Counted from the stretch's first letter, positions 8,401-26,693 are shown. The stretch: DNA of 64,000 nt from Lentzea albidocapillata (GCF_000719115.1 NZ_JOEA01000002.1:62001-126000); one strand, 5' to 3'. Program-made: numbers and translations. Notes: a model not told the origin generated them from the letters alone.

Positions 8401-10095
8401 CCCGTGCACGTCCGCATCGCCGAGCAGGCCGGGCGGACCCCCGGCGCGACCGCTCTCGTGTCCGGCTCGGAGTCGCTGACCTACGCCGAGCTCGACGCCG
8501 CCACCAACCGCGTCGCCCGGCACCTCGCCGCGCTCGGGGTCGTCCCCGGCGACGTGGTGGCCGTCCGCATCCCCCGCGACACCGCCCTGGTCGTGGCGCT
8601 GCTCGCCGTGCTCAAGGCTGGCGCCGCCTACACGTTGCTCGACCCCGACCTGCCGGCCGCCCGCCAGGACCAGGTGGTCACCGACGCGGGCGTGCGCCTG
8701 GTCGTCACCGCCGAGACCGTGTCCGGAGCTTCGGGCGAGGGCGGCGACTTCGTCGTGCCGGTCGAGGCCGATGCCGTCGCCTGCGTCATGTACACCTCCG
8801 GCTCCACCGGTCGTCCCAAGGGCGTCGCCGCCACGCACCGGGCGCTCGCGGCCACCTACAGCGGCCAGGACTACGCCGGTTTCGGCAAGGACGAGGTCTG
8901 GCTCCAGTGCTCGCCCGTGTCGTGGGACGCGTTCGGGCTGGAGCTCTACGGGGCCCTGCTGTTCGGCGGGACCTGCGTGCTGCACCCCGGCCAGCGGCCC
9001 GACCCGCAGACCATGGCCGAGCTGGTCGCCCGGCACGGGGTCACCCAGCTGCAGCTGTCGTCGAGCCTGTTCAACTTCCTGGTCGACGAGCTCCCGGAGG
9101 TCTTCGCCGGCCTGCGGGTGGCGTTCACCGGCGGTGAACGCGCCTCGGCCGCCCACATCGCCCGCCTCGGCGAGCGATACCCGCACGTGCGGGTCGTGAA
9201 CGGCTACGGGCCGGTGGAGAGCATGGGCTTCACCACCACCCACGACGTGACCGTCACCGACCTCACCGCGGCGGTGCCCATCGGCAAGGCCGTGGCGCAC
9301 AAGGGTGTTCACGTCCTCGACGACAGGTTCCAGCCGGTCGGCGGCAGCGAGCAGGGCGAGATCTACGTGACGGGCGCGGGCCTCGCCCTGGGGTACGTCG
9401 CCCAGTCCGGGATCACCGCCGGGCGGTTCCTGCCCGACCCGTTCGGCCCGCCGGGGTCCCGGATGTACCGCACCGGCGACATCGGCGGCTGGAACGCGGA
9501 CGGCACCCTGGCCATCACCGGCCGCGCCGACGACCAGGTCAAGATCCGCGGGTTCCGGGTGGAGCCCGGCGAGGTGGCCACCGCGCTGGCGGGCTGCCCG
9601 GGGGTCGGCGACTGCGCGGTCGTGGCCCACGAGCCCGTGCCAGGCCGGCCCCGTCTCGCCGCCTACGTCACCGCCCGCGGCGACGTCGTCCCGGACCTCG
9701 CCGGCGTGCACGACTTCCTGGCGGGCCTGCTGCCCGACTACATGCTCCCGTCCAGCGTGACCGTCCTCGACGCGCTCCCGATCACCGCCAACGGCAAGCT
9801 CGACCGGGCCGCACTGCCCGGCCCCTCCGAGACCGTTGCCGTTTCCTCGGGCGGGCCGAACACGACCGACGCCGAGCGGCTGGTGGCACGGGTGTGGGCC
9901 GAGGTGCTCGGGCTCGCCGAGGTGGGCCCGCAGGACAACTTCTTCCGCGTCGGCGGCAACTCCCTGGCCGCGGTGCGGGTCGCCATGCACCTGTCCAGCG
10001 CGACCGGGTCCCGCGTCCTGCCCCGGCAGGTGTTCGCCGCGCGGACCGTGAGCGCCCTCGCCCGCACGCTCGAGACGACTGGAGCAGCACAGTGA
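5452..10095 (+). CDS. NRPS1: A-T-C-A-T (loading module plus one extension module)
   Basis: This 1547-residue NRPS begins directly with an A domain, so it is the likely chain initiator. In order: A1 (A3 motif from about residue 124), T1 (LGGDS, Ser about 503), C (motif HHIVWDE at 680-686), A2 (A3 motif about 1111), T2 (VGGNS, Ser about 1504). ATG 5452 is preferred to the upstream alternative at 5314 because GGAGG lies 6 bp before it and A-domain homology begins at once. Hand-derived codes are A1 DVENVGAITK (similar in layout to hydroxyornithine/ornithine codes such as DMENLGLINK; tentative) and A2 DALQFGGGFK (unassigned; its core is NGYGPVE instead of the usual YGPTE). The C domain has Glu where the canonical HHxxxDG has Gly. 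There are no epimerisation or methylation domains. The stop overlaps the NRPS2 start by 4 bp. Confidence 0.93.
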   Translation: MSLHEEVGRIASAAPDRTAVRSGGRSTGYAELDRLAGALAAELAGAGLRPGGVVAVRSRSRSDYVTAMLAVWRAGGAYLPLDPEAPAGRTEDMLDDAGATLLVEDGAVRETGVADRGATAGLAYLIYTSGTTGRPKGVAVGHTALAAHVPAVAERFGITGQDVVLQMAGPSVDVAVEQVLTALAAGACLVLPERPLLSVDELLRLIEDERVTVANLPAGYFHDFAAAVDRVPPSLRLMVSGSDRLSPAAAAEWTRRTGVRLLNAYGPTETVITATVHETAGETGSVPIGTPVGGRRAHVLDGLRPSVEGELYLGGPELAVGYLGSAAQTAARFLPDPSGPPGSRMYRTGDTVRRRPDGVLDFVGRGDDQVKVRGYRVELGEVQHALAAHPSVETCAVVPHGTGLAAYVTGAVDTAEVRDFLARRLPSHMVPASVTTLDRLPLTDGGKVDRAALPSPASAPAPAAGDDAPRDHTEQLLAGIWADVLGVRQVGPHDNFFHLGGDSLTAVRVASRVFEAFGPVSPYLVFEAPTLAGFAAALRAGSAPARPGPVARSGAPTPLSRFQRGLWLRECWEPGGSIYNVPWLFQFSGPLDTAALRRALQAVADRHDALRSTVGTDGDMAPVLVVHDHVEVPFTETHGELEEQVAAVAQLPFDLAEGPLLRARLVHTGPGEATLVLVVHHIVWDEGSLRVLDRELREYYLAAVEGRVPRLPELAFQYSDYTRWSTEDSSESDVDYWAEHLRGAPSTPAIRPDRDGTAGTGRGGVLPFAFDQELAEGVRALARAAGATPYLVLLAALVEAHRRRGVGDVVIGTPVSVRDRAELDALVGYFINLVPLRFRPDGEELTGRDLLDHVRSVALDGFRHQGVPFEEIVAATSGERSGAGTPLFQLVFEMHTADAGTAPYGAVAVEKRLHANEFSRFDLSWSVEDDGAGFHGRVEYAADLFEAATAAALSAQWRAVVEELVADLDAELPAVAEPADIDTPVHVRIAEQAGRTPGATALVSGSESLTYAELDAATNRVARHLAALGVVPGDVVAVRIPRDTALVVALLAVLKAGAAYTLLDPDLPAARQDQVVTDAGVRLVVTAETVSGASGEGGDFVVPVEADAVACVMYTSGSTGRPKGVAATHRALAATYSGQDYAGFGKDEVWLQCSPVSWDAFGLELYGALLFGGTCVLHPGQRPDPQTMAELVARHGVTQLQLSSSLFNFLVDELPEVFAGLRVAFTGGERASAAHIARLGERYPHVRVVNGYGPVESMGFTTTHDVTVTDLTAAVPIGKAVAHKGVHVLDDRFQPVGGSEQGEIYVTGAGLALGYVAQSGITAGRFLPDPFGPPGSRMYRTGDIGGWNADGTLAITGRADDQVKIRGFRVEPGEVATALAGCPGVGDCAVVAHEPVPGRPRLAAYVTARGDVVPDLAGVHDFLAGLLPDYMLPSSVTVLDALPITANGKLDRAALPGPSETVAVSSGGPNTTDAERLVARVWAEVLGLAEVGPQDNFFRVGGNSLAAVRVAMHLSSATGSRVLPRQVFAARTVSALARTLETTGAAQ

Positions 10096-13000
10096 GCACC
10101 ACGACGCCGGTGTCCGGACTGCAGCGCGGCCTGTGGTTCATGGACCGCTGGAACCCGGGATCGCCCGCCTACCTCGTGCCGTGGGTCTTCGAGTTCGACG
10201 GCCCGGTCGACGCCGGCGTCCTGCACCGCGCCCTGCGGTTGCTGGTCGGACGGCACGAGGCCCTGCGCACCACCTTCGACCTCGGGCCCGACGGTCCGGT
10301 CCGGACAGTCCACAGTGGAGTACGGCTGCCGTTCGCCGAGGTCGCCGTCGACGGTCAAGCCGCTCTGCGCGCTTTGCTGGACAACGAGACCCGCGCCGGG
10401 TTCGACCTGACCGAAGGGCCGCTGCTGAGGGCGACCCTCGCCACCGGGCCCGGAGTTCTGGACACGCTCGTCCTCGTCGTGCACCACATCGTGTGGGACG
10501 GCTGGTCGGCCGGGGTGTTCGAGCGCGAGCTGGCCGAGGTCTACAACGCCCTGGCAGAGGACCGGGAACCCGACCTCGCTCCCTTGGCGCCCGTGCACGA
10601 GATCGCGGTGTCCAAAGCGGACCAGCTGACCTACTGGACCGAACAGCTCGCCGGCGCCCCCGCCGAACTGACCCTGCCCACCGACCGGCCCCGCCCGCCC
10701 AGCCGGACGTTCGCCGGCGGGACCGAGATGTTCGGCCTGCCGGCCGGTACCGCCGCCCGCGTCCAGGACCTGGCCGCCGGCCTCGGCGCGACGCCGTTCG
10801 TGGTGCAGGTGGCCGCGTTCGCCGCGCTGCTACACCGCTGCACCGGCGCCAGGGACCTGGTGGTCGGCACGCCGGTCACCACCCGCGACCGTCCCGAACT
10901 CGCCGGCGTCGTCGGCTACTTCGTCAACATCGTCGCCCTGCGCGTGCGCATCGACCCCGCCGCCACCTTCGCCGACCTGGTCGAGCAGGTCCGGGACACC
11001 GCCTTCGACTCCTACGCCTGCCTCGACGTGCCTTTCGACGAGGTCGTCGACGCGCTGGCGCTGGAGCGCACGGCCCGGCACGCGCCGCTGGTGCAGGTCG
11101 TGTTCGGCGCGCACGCCGAGGACCCGGCCCCGCTGCGTTTCGGCGCCGCCACCGCGTCGCGGCGCATGCACCACAACGGCACCAGCAAGTTCGACCTCAC
11201 CTGGTCGACCTTCGACGACGGCGAGCTGCGCGGGGAGGTGGAGTACGCCACCGACCTGTTCGACCGGGAGACCGTGCTGCGCATGGCCGGCCACTGGCGC
11301 ACGCTGCTCGCCGCCGCTCTGGACGCGCCGGACAAGCCGTTGTGGCGGCTGAGCCCGCTCGACGCCGCGGAGACCGCGATCGCGCTCGCACCTCCACGTG
11401 GCGGCGAGACCGCACCGCTGCCGCTGCACCGCGCGTTCGAGGCCGCTGCCGACGCCCACCCCGACCGACTCGCGCTGACCCACGGCGACCGATCGTGGAC
11501 CTACGCGGAACTCGACGCCGCCGCCAACCGCGTCGCCCACACGCTGGCCGCTGACGGCGTCCGCAGGGGCGATCGGGTCGGGGTGCTGCTGGAACGCGGT
11601 GAACGGGTCGTCACGACGATCCTGGGCGTGCTCAAGGCAGGGGCGGCCTACGTGCCCGTCGACCTGGCCACTCCGGCGGACCGGGCCGGCTTCGTCTTCG
11701 CCGACACCGGCGTCGAGGTGGTCGTGACCGACGACTACCTGGCCGGCCCGAGGCTGGCGGAAGCCCCGTCGCACCGGCCGGAAACACACGTCGGCCCGGC
11801 TGACCTGGCCTACATCATCTTCACGTCCGGCTCGACCGGGAAGCCCAAGGGCGTCGCCGTCTCGCACGAGCACGTCGGCAGGCTGATGCGGTCGGGCATG
11901 GAGCACTTCGCCTTCGCCGAGACCGACGTGTGGACCCTGTTCCACTCCTACTCCTTCGACTGGACGGTCTGGGAGCTGTGGGCACCGCTGCTGCACGGCG
12001 GCCGGCTGGTCGTGGTGCCCCGCGTGGTCAGCCGGTCGCCCGAGGCGTTCGCGGACCTGCTGGCCACCGAGAGCGTCACCCGGCTGTGCCTGACCCCGTC
12101 GGCGTTGCGGACGCTCGAGGGCGTGCTGCGCACCTGGCCACTCCCGTTGCCCGCGCTGCGCTCGGTCATGCTCGGCGGCGAGGCGCTGGACCCGGCCGTG
12201 GTCCGGCGCTGGTTCGCGCTGGAGCACTGCCCGCCCGCGGTCCTGTGCAACCTCTACGGCATCACCGAGACCACGGTGCACGTCACCACGCTCGACCTGC
12301 CCGACGCGGACAGGTTCGGCCGCAGCCTGATCGGTGAGCCCATGCCGCACCTCTCGGCGCTGGTGCTCGACGAACGCCTGCAGCCGTGCCCGATCGGCGT
12401 CGCCGGCGAGCTGTACATCGGCGGCGGGTCGCTGGCCAACGGGTACTGGGGCCGTCCCTCGCTCACCGCCCGGCGGTTCCTGCCCGACCCGTACGGCGTC
12501 GTCCCCGGCGGCCGGCTCTACCGCACCGGGGACGTGGCGCGGCGGTTGCCCGGCGGCGGCCTGGAGTACGTGGGCCGCTGCGACGACCAGGTCAAGATCC
12601 GCGGGTTCCGCATCGAACTCGGCGAGGTCGAGGCCGCCGTCACCGCCCACCCGGCGGTCACCTCCTGCGTGGTGACCGTGCACGACGACAGGCTCGCCGC
12701 GTACGTCACCGTCGACGGCACGCCCCCGTCCTACGCCGAGCTGCGCGCGTTCCTCGCGGCGACGCTGCCCGAGCACATGATCCCGGCGACGGCGACCGTG
12801 CTCGCGGTGATCCCGCTGACCGTCAACGGCAAGGTCGACCGGGCCGCGCTGCCCGCCCCCGACTTCGACTCCGTGCGCGACGCCGACGCGCACGTGGCCC
12901 CCTCCACACCGCAGGAGCGCGCGCTCGCCGAGGTCTACGCCGACGTGCTCGGGGTCGACGGGGTGGGCGCCCGCGACAACTTCTTCCACCTGGGCGGCGA

Positions 13001-14507
13001 CTCCATCCGCGCCGTCCACCTCGCGGGCAAACTGCGCGAGCGCGGCTGGACCGTGCAACTGCCGGACCTGTTCGGCGCGCCGACGCCCGCCGAGCTCGGC
13101 CCGTTGCTGAAGTCCAGTACCGGCCCCGAGAAGCGGTCCGTGCCGTTCGACCTGGTGTCCGGCGCCGACCGGGCCGCGCTGCCCGCCGACGTCGTGGACG
13201 CCTACCCGATGGTGGCCATGCAGATGTCGATGATCTTCCACATGGAGCTGTCCGGCGACGCGGGTGGTTACCACAACGTCAACAGCTACCGGGTCGCCGG
13301 CACGCTCGACGAGAGCGCGCTGCGCCGCGCCGTCGGCGACGCCATGACCCGTCACCCGGTCCTGCGCACCACTTTGGACGTTTCCCGCTACAGCGAGCCG
13401 CTACAGCTGGTGCATGCCGAGGCGCCGATCCCGGTGCACGTGGCGGACCTGCGCGGGCTGAGCCCCGAGGCGCAGACCGTCGCCGTCGCCGACGTGTTCG
13501 ACGACAACGTCGCCGCCCGGTTCGACCTGCGCACCGCCCCGCTGTTCCGGGTCACCGCCCAGCACCTGGCCGACGACGCCTTCCAGCTCACCGTCGCCGA
13601 GCACCACGCCATCCTCGACGGCTGGAGCTTCACCTCACTGCTCACCGAGGTACTGGAACGGCACAGCGCGCTCTCGGCCGACCCCGGCCGGGCGCCACTT
13701 CCCGAACCTCGGTCCACGTTCCGCGACTTCGTCGCCGTCGAACAGGAAGCGATCGCCTCGCAGGGCAGCGAGCGGTACTGGAAGTCCACACTGGACGGAG
13801 CGAGCGGCGCGATCTGGTCCAGCGGACCGCCGGAGCTCGGCGAGCCGGAGATCCCGCGCACGATCGAGCACGTCGTCCCCGGCGCCGACGCGATGCTGCG
13901 TGACACCGCCCGCCGGCACGGCGTCACGGTGAAGACCGTCGGCCTCGCCGCGCACGTCGCCGCACTGCACCGGATCACCGGCCTGCCGCGCTTCACCACC
14001 GGCCTGTCGGTCAACGGCAGGCTGGAGACGGACGGTGGCACCGAGGCGTACGGCCTGTTCCTCAACACCGTGCCCCTGGTGGTCGACTTCGCCGAGAACG
14101 GTGCCGATCTGATCAAGGCGATGCACGAGGCCGAGGCGGCGATGCTCCCCCACCGCCGGATGCCCTTCGCCCGCATCGCCCGGCACCTCGCCGACACCCG
14201 GCTGGAGGCGTGTTTCGCCTTCCTGCGCTTCCACTCGCTGGGCAGGCTGGCCGGCTCCCCGACCCGGCTGCTCGACGACCGCATCGGCTGCGAGCCGACC
14301 CTGCGCTACGAGCCGACCAGCTTCGCCCTCGGCGCCGCCCTGGTGCAGGACCCCTCGTCGGCACGGGTGCTCCTCGCCGTCGACCACCTGCCCTCCGTCG
14401 TCCCCGACGACGTCGCCGACGCCTACGCGGACGCGTACGTCGAGGCACTGCGAGTGCTCGCCGCCGACGCCACCGCGGACCTCCGGGTCCCGGAGTTCGC
14501 CCGGTAG
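10092..14507 (+). CDS. NRPS2: C-A-T-C with an unpaired C-terminal condensation domain
   Basis: The 1471 residues run C1 (HHIVWDGWS at about 131), A (A3 motif [11 protein letters not shown] about 577; core [13 protein letters not shown]), T (LGGDS, Ser about 971) and a second C domain (HHAILDGWS about 1171, preceded by [14 protein letters not shown]). The protein stops there, with no following carrier. The start is GTG 10092, overlapping the NRPS1 stop as GTGA. The A code by eye is DWWCMGLVHK. Its end (VHK) recalls threonine-type codes, but the rest does not fit well and I leave it unassigned. The final C domain has an intact catalytic His and no obvious sign of being an epimerisation domain (it lacks the E-domain motifs). 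It must condense onto a carrier on another protein: the free carrier encoded at 14736, the A-T didomain, or the C-T unit of NRPS3. Confidence 0.92.
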   Translation: MSTTTPVSGLQRGLWFMDRWNPGSPAYLVPWVFEFDGPVDAGVLHRALRLLVGRHEALRTTFDLGPDGPVRTVHSGVRLPFAEVAVDGQAALRALLDNETRAGFDLTEGPLLRATLATGPGVLDTLVLVVHHIVWDGWSAGVFERELAEVYNALAEDREPDLAPLAPVHEIAVSKADQLTYWTEQLAGAPAELTLPTDRPRPPSRTFAGGTEMFGLPAGTAARVQDLAAGLGATPFVVQVAAFAALLHRCTGARDLVVGTPVTTRDRPELAGVVGYFVNIVALRVRIDPAATFADLVEQVRDTAFDSYACLDVPFDEVVDALALERTARHAPLVQVVFGAHAEDPAPLRFGAATASRRMHHNGTSKFDLTWSTFDDGELRGEVEYATDLFDRETVLRMAGHWRTLLAAALDAPDKPLWRLSPLDAAETAIALAPPRGGETAPLPLHRAFEAAADAHPDRLALTHGDRSWTYAELDAAANRVAHTLAADGVRRGDRVGVLLERGERVVTTILGVLKAGAAYVPVDLATPADRAGFVFADTGVEVVVTDDYLAGPRLAEAPSHRPETHVGPADLAYIIFTSGSTGKPKGVAVSHEHVGRLMRSGMEHFAFAETDVWTLFHSYSFDWTVWELWAPLLHGGRLVVVPRVVSRSPEAFADLLATESVTRLCLTPSALRTLEGVLRTWPLPLPALRSVMLGGEALDPAVVRRWFALEHCPPAVLCNLYGITETTVHVTTLDLPDADRFGRSLIGEPMPHLSALVLDERLQPCPIGVAGELYIGGGSLANGYWGRPSLTARRFLPDPYGVVPGGRLYRTGDVARRLPGGGLEYVGRCDDQVKIRGFRIELGEVEAAVTAHPAVTSCVVTVHDDRLAAYVTVDGTPPSYAELRAFLAATLPEHMIPATATVLAVIPLTVNGKVDRAALPAPDFDSVRDADAHVAPSTPQERALAEVYADVLGVDGVGARDNFFHLGGDSIRAVHLAGKLRERGWTVQLPDLFGAPTPAELGPLLKSSTGPEKRSVPFDLVSGADRAALPADVVDAYPMVAMQMSMIFHMELSGDAGGYHNVNSYRVAGTLDESALRRAVGDAMTRHPVLRTTLDVSRYSEPLQLVHAEAPIPVHVADLRGLSPEAQTVAVADVFDDNVAARFDLRTAPLFRVTAQHLADDAFQLTVAEHHAILDGWSFTSLLTEVLERHSALSADPGRAPLPEPRSTFRDFVAVEQEAIASQGSERYWKSTLDGASGAIWSSGPPELGEPEIPRTIEHVVPGADAMLRDTARRHGVTVKTVGLAAHVAALHRITGLPRFTTGLSVNGRLETDGGTEAYGLFLNTVPLVVDFAENGADLIKAMHEAEAAMLPHRRMPFARIARHLADTRLEACFAFLRFHSLGRLAGSPTRLLDDRIGCEPTLRYEPTSFALGAALVQDPSSARVLLAVDHLPSVVPDDVADAYADAYVEALRVLAADATADLRVPEFAR

Positions 14508-14539
14508 CCCCAGATTTCCCGTCAGAGAAAGGAACACCC

Positions 14540-14734
14540 ATGGACGCGTTCACCGACTTCGCCGTGGTGATGAACCACGAGGAGCAGTACTCGATCTGGC
14601 CGACCGAGCTGGACGTGCCGGCGGGCTGGCACACGGTCGGCAAGAGCGGCGCACAGCAGGACTGCCTCGACTACATCGACGAGGTGTGGACCGACATCCG
14701 CCCGCTGAGCCTGCGCACCGCGCTGGGGGTCTGA
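14540..14734 (+). CDS. MbtH-like protein (A-domain chaperone)
   Basis: A 64-residue protein carrying the whole family signature: [39 protein letters not shown]. MbtH-like proteins bind A domains and are often needed for their solubility and activity. The ATG at 14540 follows AGAGAAAGGAAC and lies 32 bp after the NRPS2 stop; the next gene starts 1 bp after its stop. It is the only MbtH homologue in the window, so it probably serves several A domains of this locus, including the in-trans didomain. The family identity is certain; which A domains depend on it is not visible. Confidence 0.97.
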   Translation: MDAFTDFAVVMNHEEQYSIWPTELDVPAGWHTVGKSGAQQDCLDYIDEVWTDIRPLSLRTALGV

Positions 14735-14735
14735 C

Positions 14736-15026
14736 ATGACCGCCACCACCGACATCGAGGGCGTGGTCGCGGCTGTCTGGGCCGACGTGCTCGGCGTCGA
14801 GCAGGTCGCACCGACCGACGGGTTCTTCGCGCTGGGCGGCTACTCGCAGCAGGCCGTGCGCACCGTGCACCTCCTGCGCGACCGCCTGGGCGTGGCCGTC
14901 ACGCTGCGGGACCTGATGTCGGCGGGCACGCTGGCCGACTTCACCGCTGCCGTGCGGGCACGTGCCGAGGCGGGTGCGCCCGCGCGGCCGGTGGTGCGCC
15001 TGACCGGCAGGCGCGGCACGCGATGA
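14736..15026 (+). CDS. Free-standing peptidyl carrier protein
   Basis: A 96-residue single carrier domain: the helix AAVWADVLGVEQV is followed by FFALGGYSQQAV, with the phosphopantetheine serine at about 37, and LRDLMSAGTLADF further on. The signature GGYSQ differs from the GG(H/D)S(L/I) of every other carrier in the cluster. That suggests a specialised partner surface rather than a module carrier. It has no A domain of its own, so it must be loaded in trans. It sits between MbtH and a type II thioesterase whose ATG overlaps its stop by 4 bp, with a P450 after that. The arrangement is close in logic to NikP1/NikP2/NikQ-type systems that hydroxylate a carrier-bound amino acid. An alternative is that it is the acceptor for the orphan C domain of NRPS2. 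Both roles are inference. Confidence 0.9.
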   Translation: MTATTDIEGVVAAVWADVLGVEQVAPTDGFFALGGYSQQAVRTVHLLRDRLGVAVTLRDLMSAGTLADFTAAVRARAEAGAPARPVVRLTGRRGTR

Positions 15027-15790
15027 CCACCGCCGTCGCCCGCCCGGTCGTGCTGGACGACTGGTCCTACCTGCCCTGCCCGCGAGGGCCGCGGGCACGG
15101 CGCCTCGTGTGCTTCCCGCACGCGGGCGGCGACGTCGGCACCTTCACGGAGCTGGCCGTCGCGGCCGGACCGGGCGTCGAGGTGCTCGCCGTCCGCCTGC
15201 CCGGCCGGGGCGGGCGCTACACCGACCCGTTGCCGGGGACGTTCGCCGAGCTGATGTCCGCGGTCGCCGCGGGCGTCGGCCCCCGGCTCGGTCCGCACGC
15301 GGTGTTCTACGGCCAGAGCTTCGGCGCGCTGCTCGCCTACGAGGTGGCGGTGGCGCTGGGGCCCAAGGGTCCCGCGGCGGTCGTGGCCGCCTCGGCCCCC
15401 GCCCCTGCCGACTGGGAACGCGCCGTCCGGCCGGTCGCGGCCGACCCCGCCGCCGGGGCGGAGCGGTTGCTCGCCGAGTGCGGACTGACCGTGCCCGACG
15501 ACGACGCGGTCCGCGCCATGGTGCTGGCCGTGCTGCGCGCCGACATCGCGGTCGGCGCGACCTACCGGCACCGGCCGGGCCCACCGGCCCGGTTCGCCGT
15601 CCACGCCCTGACGGGCGCCGCCGACTCCGGCGCGAGCCCGCCCGGGACGTGGGCGAACACCACCACGGGCCCGTTCACCTCGGCGGTGCTGCCCGGCGGG
15701 CACCTGCTCGTCGCGCCCGGCGACCCCGGACCGGCCGACCTCCTCCGAACCCTCTGCCTGGGAGCGCGCAGTGACCACCACGACCGTTGA
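15023..15790 (+). CDS. Second type II thioesterase
   Basis: A 255-residue alpha/beta hydrolase with nucleophile elbow YGQSFGA (Ser about 99), LVCFPHAGGDVGTF near the N terminus, and a C-terminal LPGGHLLV containing the expected catalytic His. The acid-residue region around LTGAADSG looks weaker than in the enzyme encoded at 1725. It overlaps the carrier gene before it by 4 bp and the P450 after it by 20 bp, so all three should be made together. With two thioesterases in one NRPS locus, one may edit mis-primed carriers while the other releases or transfers the amino acid oxidised on the free carrier. Sequence alone cannot say which does which. Confidence 0.88.
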   Translation: MTTAVARPVVLDDWSYLPCPRGPRARRLVCFPHAGGDVGTFTELAVAAGPGVEVLAVRLPGRGGRYTDPLPGTFAELMSAVAAGVGPRLGPHAVFYGQSFGALLAYEVAVALGPKGPAAVVAASAPAPADWERAVRPVAADPAAGAERLLAECGLTVPDDDAVRAMVLAVLRADIAVGATYRHRPGPPARFAVHALTGAADSGASPPGTWANTTTGPFTSAVLPGGHLLVAPGDPGPADLLRTLCLGARSDHHDR

Positions 15791-16946
15791 CCTGACCGAT
15801 GCCCGCCTCTGGGCAGACCCCGGCATCAGCGCGCTCGTCGACGAGCTGCGCGCCGCCGCCCCGGTCCAGCTCACCCACACCGCCCAGGACGGTCCTGTGT
15901 GGTCGGTGCTGTCCTACGAGCACTCCTCCGCCGTGCTCACCGACTCCGCCACCTATGGCTCCACCGGCGGCTCCCTGCTCGGCAGCGGCGGCGCACCCGC
16001 CGGCGCCGGGAAGATGATGGCGCTGACCGACGGCAAGCATCACCGCGACCTGCGAGCCCCGCTGCTGCCGTTTTTCTCCCCGAAGGGCGTGCGCGGCAGC
16101 ACCGAGCGCATCAACGACCTCGCCGCGCAGGTGGTCGCCGACGCGGTCGCCCAGGGGCAGGCCGACCTGGTCGAGGTCATGGCCACGGTGCCGCTGGTGG
16201 TCATGTGCGACGTCCTCGACATCCCCGAGGCCGACCGCGACATGGTCGTGTCGGTGTGCGACGCGGCGTTCCTCGGCACCACACCGCAGGACCGCAGGGC
16301 CGCCCACCAGCGGCTCCTGCCGTACCTGTTCGAGCAGGCGATGCGGCGCCGGATGGCACCGGCAGGCGACCTGATCAGTGTGCTGGCCACGCACAGGGTC
16401 AAGGGCAGGCTGCTGCCGATCGAGGACGTCGTCCTCAACCTGGACAACATCATCGTCGGCGGCGTGCAGACCGTCCGGCACACCGCGGCGATGAGCATCA
16501 TGGCGCTGCTGGACAACCCCGTGGAGTTCCAGCGGCTGCGCGAGGGCGCCGTCGGCGTCGACTCCGCCACGGACGAACTGCTGCGCTACACCTCCGTCGG
16601 CCTGCACGTGCTGCGCACGGCCACCCGCGACACGCGGCTGGGCGGCGTCGACGTCCGCGCCGGCGACAAGGTCGCGGTGTGGACGTGGGCCGCCGACCAC
16701 GACCCGGCCGCCTTCGACGCCCCGCACGAGCTGCGCCTGGACCGCTCGCCCAACCGGCACCTGGCACTGGGCGTCGGCCCGCACTACTGCATCGGCGCGC
16801 CGCTGGCCAAGGCCGAGCTCGGCGCGGTCTACCGGGCGCTGCTGGACCAGGTCGCCGAGATCGAGGTGACCGGGGCGCCGGTGCACAACCAGTCGATCAT
16901 CAACTTCGGCTTCGACCACCTGCCCGTCACCCTGCACGCGCGCTGA
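15771..16946 (+). CDS. Cytochrome P450 monooxygenase
   Basis: A 391-residue bacterial P450 of normal length. The heme ligand is about Cys340 in LGVGPHYCIGAPLAK (the usual leading Phe of this motif is Leu), the K-helix motif is DELLRY (ExxR), and the I-helix has VGGVQTVRHTA in place of (A/G)GxxT. The GTG start at 15771 lies within the thioesterase gene and has GGAGCGC before it. No ferredoxin or reductase gene is in the window, so electrons must come from elsewhere in the cell. P450s beside a free carrier and a thioesterase often hydroxylate the C-beta of a tethered amino acid; tailoring of the finished peptide is the alternative. The location inside the MbtH-carrier-thioesterase run favours the first. 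Confidence 0.94.
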   Translation: MTTTTVDLTDARLWADPGISALVDELRAAAPVQLTHTAQDGPVWSVLSYEHSSAVLTDSATYGSTGGSLLGSGGAPAGAGKMMALTDGKHHRDLRAPLLPFFSPKGVRGSTERINDLAAQVVADAVAQGQADLVEVMATVPLVVMCDVLDIPEADRDMVVSVCDAAFLGTTPQDRRAAHQRLLPYLFEQAMRRRMAPAGDLISVLATHRVKGRLLPIEDVVLNLDNIIVGGVQTVRHTAAMSIMALLDNPVEFQRLREGAVGVDSATDELLRYTSVGLHVLRTATRDTRLGGVDVRAGDKVAVWTWAADHDPAAFDAPHELRLDRSPNRHLALGVGPHYCIGAPLAKAELGAVYRALLDQVAEIEVTGAPVHNQSIINFGFDHLPVTLHAR

Positions 16947-16961
16947 GAGAGGTCCTTTCCC

Positions 16962-18188
16962 ATGTCCCAGACGACTGTCAGCGACGCACGCCCGTCCCCA
17001 CCCCGAAGGCCCGGCTGGACCCGCGTCGGCATCGTCCTGGGCGGCCAGGGCGTGTCGCTGATCGGTGACCAGGTGTTCTTCATCGCCGCGGTATGGGCGG
17101 CCGCCCAGATGGGCGGGACCACCGCCGTCACCCTGGTCACCCTGGCCGAGTCGGTGCCGCGCGCCCTGGCGATGATCTTCGGCGGGGTGCTGTGCGACGC
17201 GCTGGGACCGCGGGTCGTGCTGCTGCGCACCACGTCCGTGCGGATCGCGGTGCTCGCCGTGGCCACGGTGCTCGCGCTGAACTCGCCGTCGGTGTGGCTG
17301 CTCGTCGTGGTGGCCGCGCTGGAAGGCGCGCTGCTGGGACTGGGCACGCCGTCCTTCGGCACGCTCATGCCGCGCATGGTGGAGGGCGACCAGCTCGGCA
17401 GGGCGAACTCCATTCGCACCATGGTGGCCCGGTTCGCGCCGATCATCGGGTCGCCGTTCGGCGCGTGGCTCGTGGCCGAGGGGCAGCTCCCGATCGCACT
17501 GGGCGTGGTGACGGTGGGGTGCGTGGTCGCGTTGCTGTGCCTGGCGCCGGTCACCAAGGAGATCTCCGCCCCGACCGCGGCGCCGAGCGGGGTGCCGATG
17601 TGGAAGCGCACCGGTGACGGGCTGCGGCTGCTGCGCTCCGACCGCAAGCTGCGTCTGCTGTTCCTCTCCGCGCTGTGCCTCGACTTCGCCTTCGCCTGGC
17701 CGATGAACCCCGGCCTGCCGGTCCTCGTGATCGACCGCGGCTGGCAGGTCTCCGCCGTGGGCCTGGTGATCGCCTGCTGGGCGGGCGGCGCGCTGGCCGG
17801 AGCGGGGATCAGCGCCGTCGTCGGCGAACGGATACCGCTGTCGGTTCGGCTGGTGGGCAGCGGCGTCGGCATCGGCGTGCTGCTGGTGGCGATGGTGTTC
17901 GCCCCGACCCTGACGGCGATGGCCGTCCTGTCCGTGGCCCTCGGCGTCTGCTCCGGCCTCAACGGGCCCGCGGCGGTCACCCTCTACCAGAAGGCCGCCC
18001 CTGCCGACCGGCTCGGCACCGCCATGGCGATGCTCGCGCTGGCGGGCATCGGCTGCGCCCCCTTCGCCTACGCCCTCTCCGGCGCCCTCGCCGGTCTCAC
18101 CTCGCCCGAGGTCGCCTGGGCGGTCACCGCGCTGGTCGCGTTCGGCGGGCCCATCACCGCCGCCCGCGCACTGCGGATCCCAGCCTAG
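16962..18188 (+). CDS. MFS exporter, probable peptide efflux or self-resistance
   Basis: A 408-residue membrane protein with about ten to twelve hydrophobic helices starting at IVLGGQGVSLIGDQVFF. This GxxxSxxGD opening and the loop FGGVLCDALGPRVVLL (the motif A position of the family) mark an enterobactin-exporter/DHA3-like major facilitator. ATG 16962 is 15 bp after the P450 stop. Sitting within the biosynthetic operon between the P450 and NRPS3, it most likely exports the finished peptide and protects the producer. The substrate is inferred only from position. No ABC exporter and no siderophore uptake gene accompanies it in the window. Confidence 0.92.
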   Translation: MSQTTVSDARPSPPRRPGWTRVGIVLGGQGVSLIGDQVFFIAAVWAAAQMGGTTAVTLVTLAESVPRALAMIFGGVLCDALGPRVVLLRTTSVRIAVLAVATVLALNSPSVWLLVVVAALEGALLGLGTPSFGTLMPRMVEGDQLGRANSIRTMVARFAPIIGSPFGAWLVAEGQLPIALGVVTVGCVVALLCLAPVTKEISAPTAAPSGVPMWKRTGDGLRLLRSDRKLRLLFLSALCLDFAFAWPMNPGLPVLVIDRGWQVSAVGLVIACWAGGALAGAGISAVVGERIPLSVRLVGSGVGIGVLLVAMVFAPTLTAMAVLSVALGVCSGLNGPAAVTLYQKAAPADRLGTAMAMLALAGIGCAPFAYALSGALAGLTSPEVAWAVTALVAFGGPITAARALRIPA

Positions 18189-18203
18189 AAAGGAATGCCT
18201 CCC

Positions 18204-26693
<8,490 letters not shown>

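Noticed and set aside
13140..14507. Epimerisation domain at the end of NRPS2
   Set aside because: The HHAILDGWS motif and [14 protein letters not shown] start are those of a condensation domain, and the motifs specific to E domains are not found.
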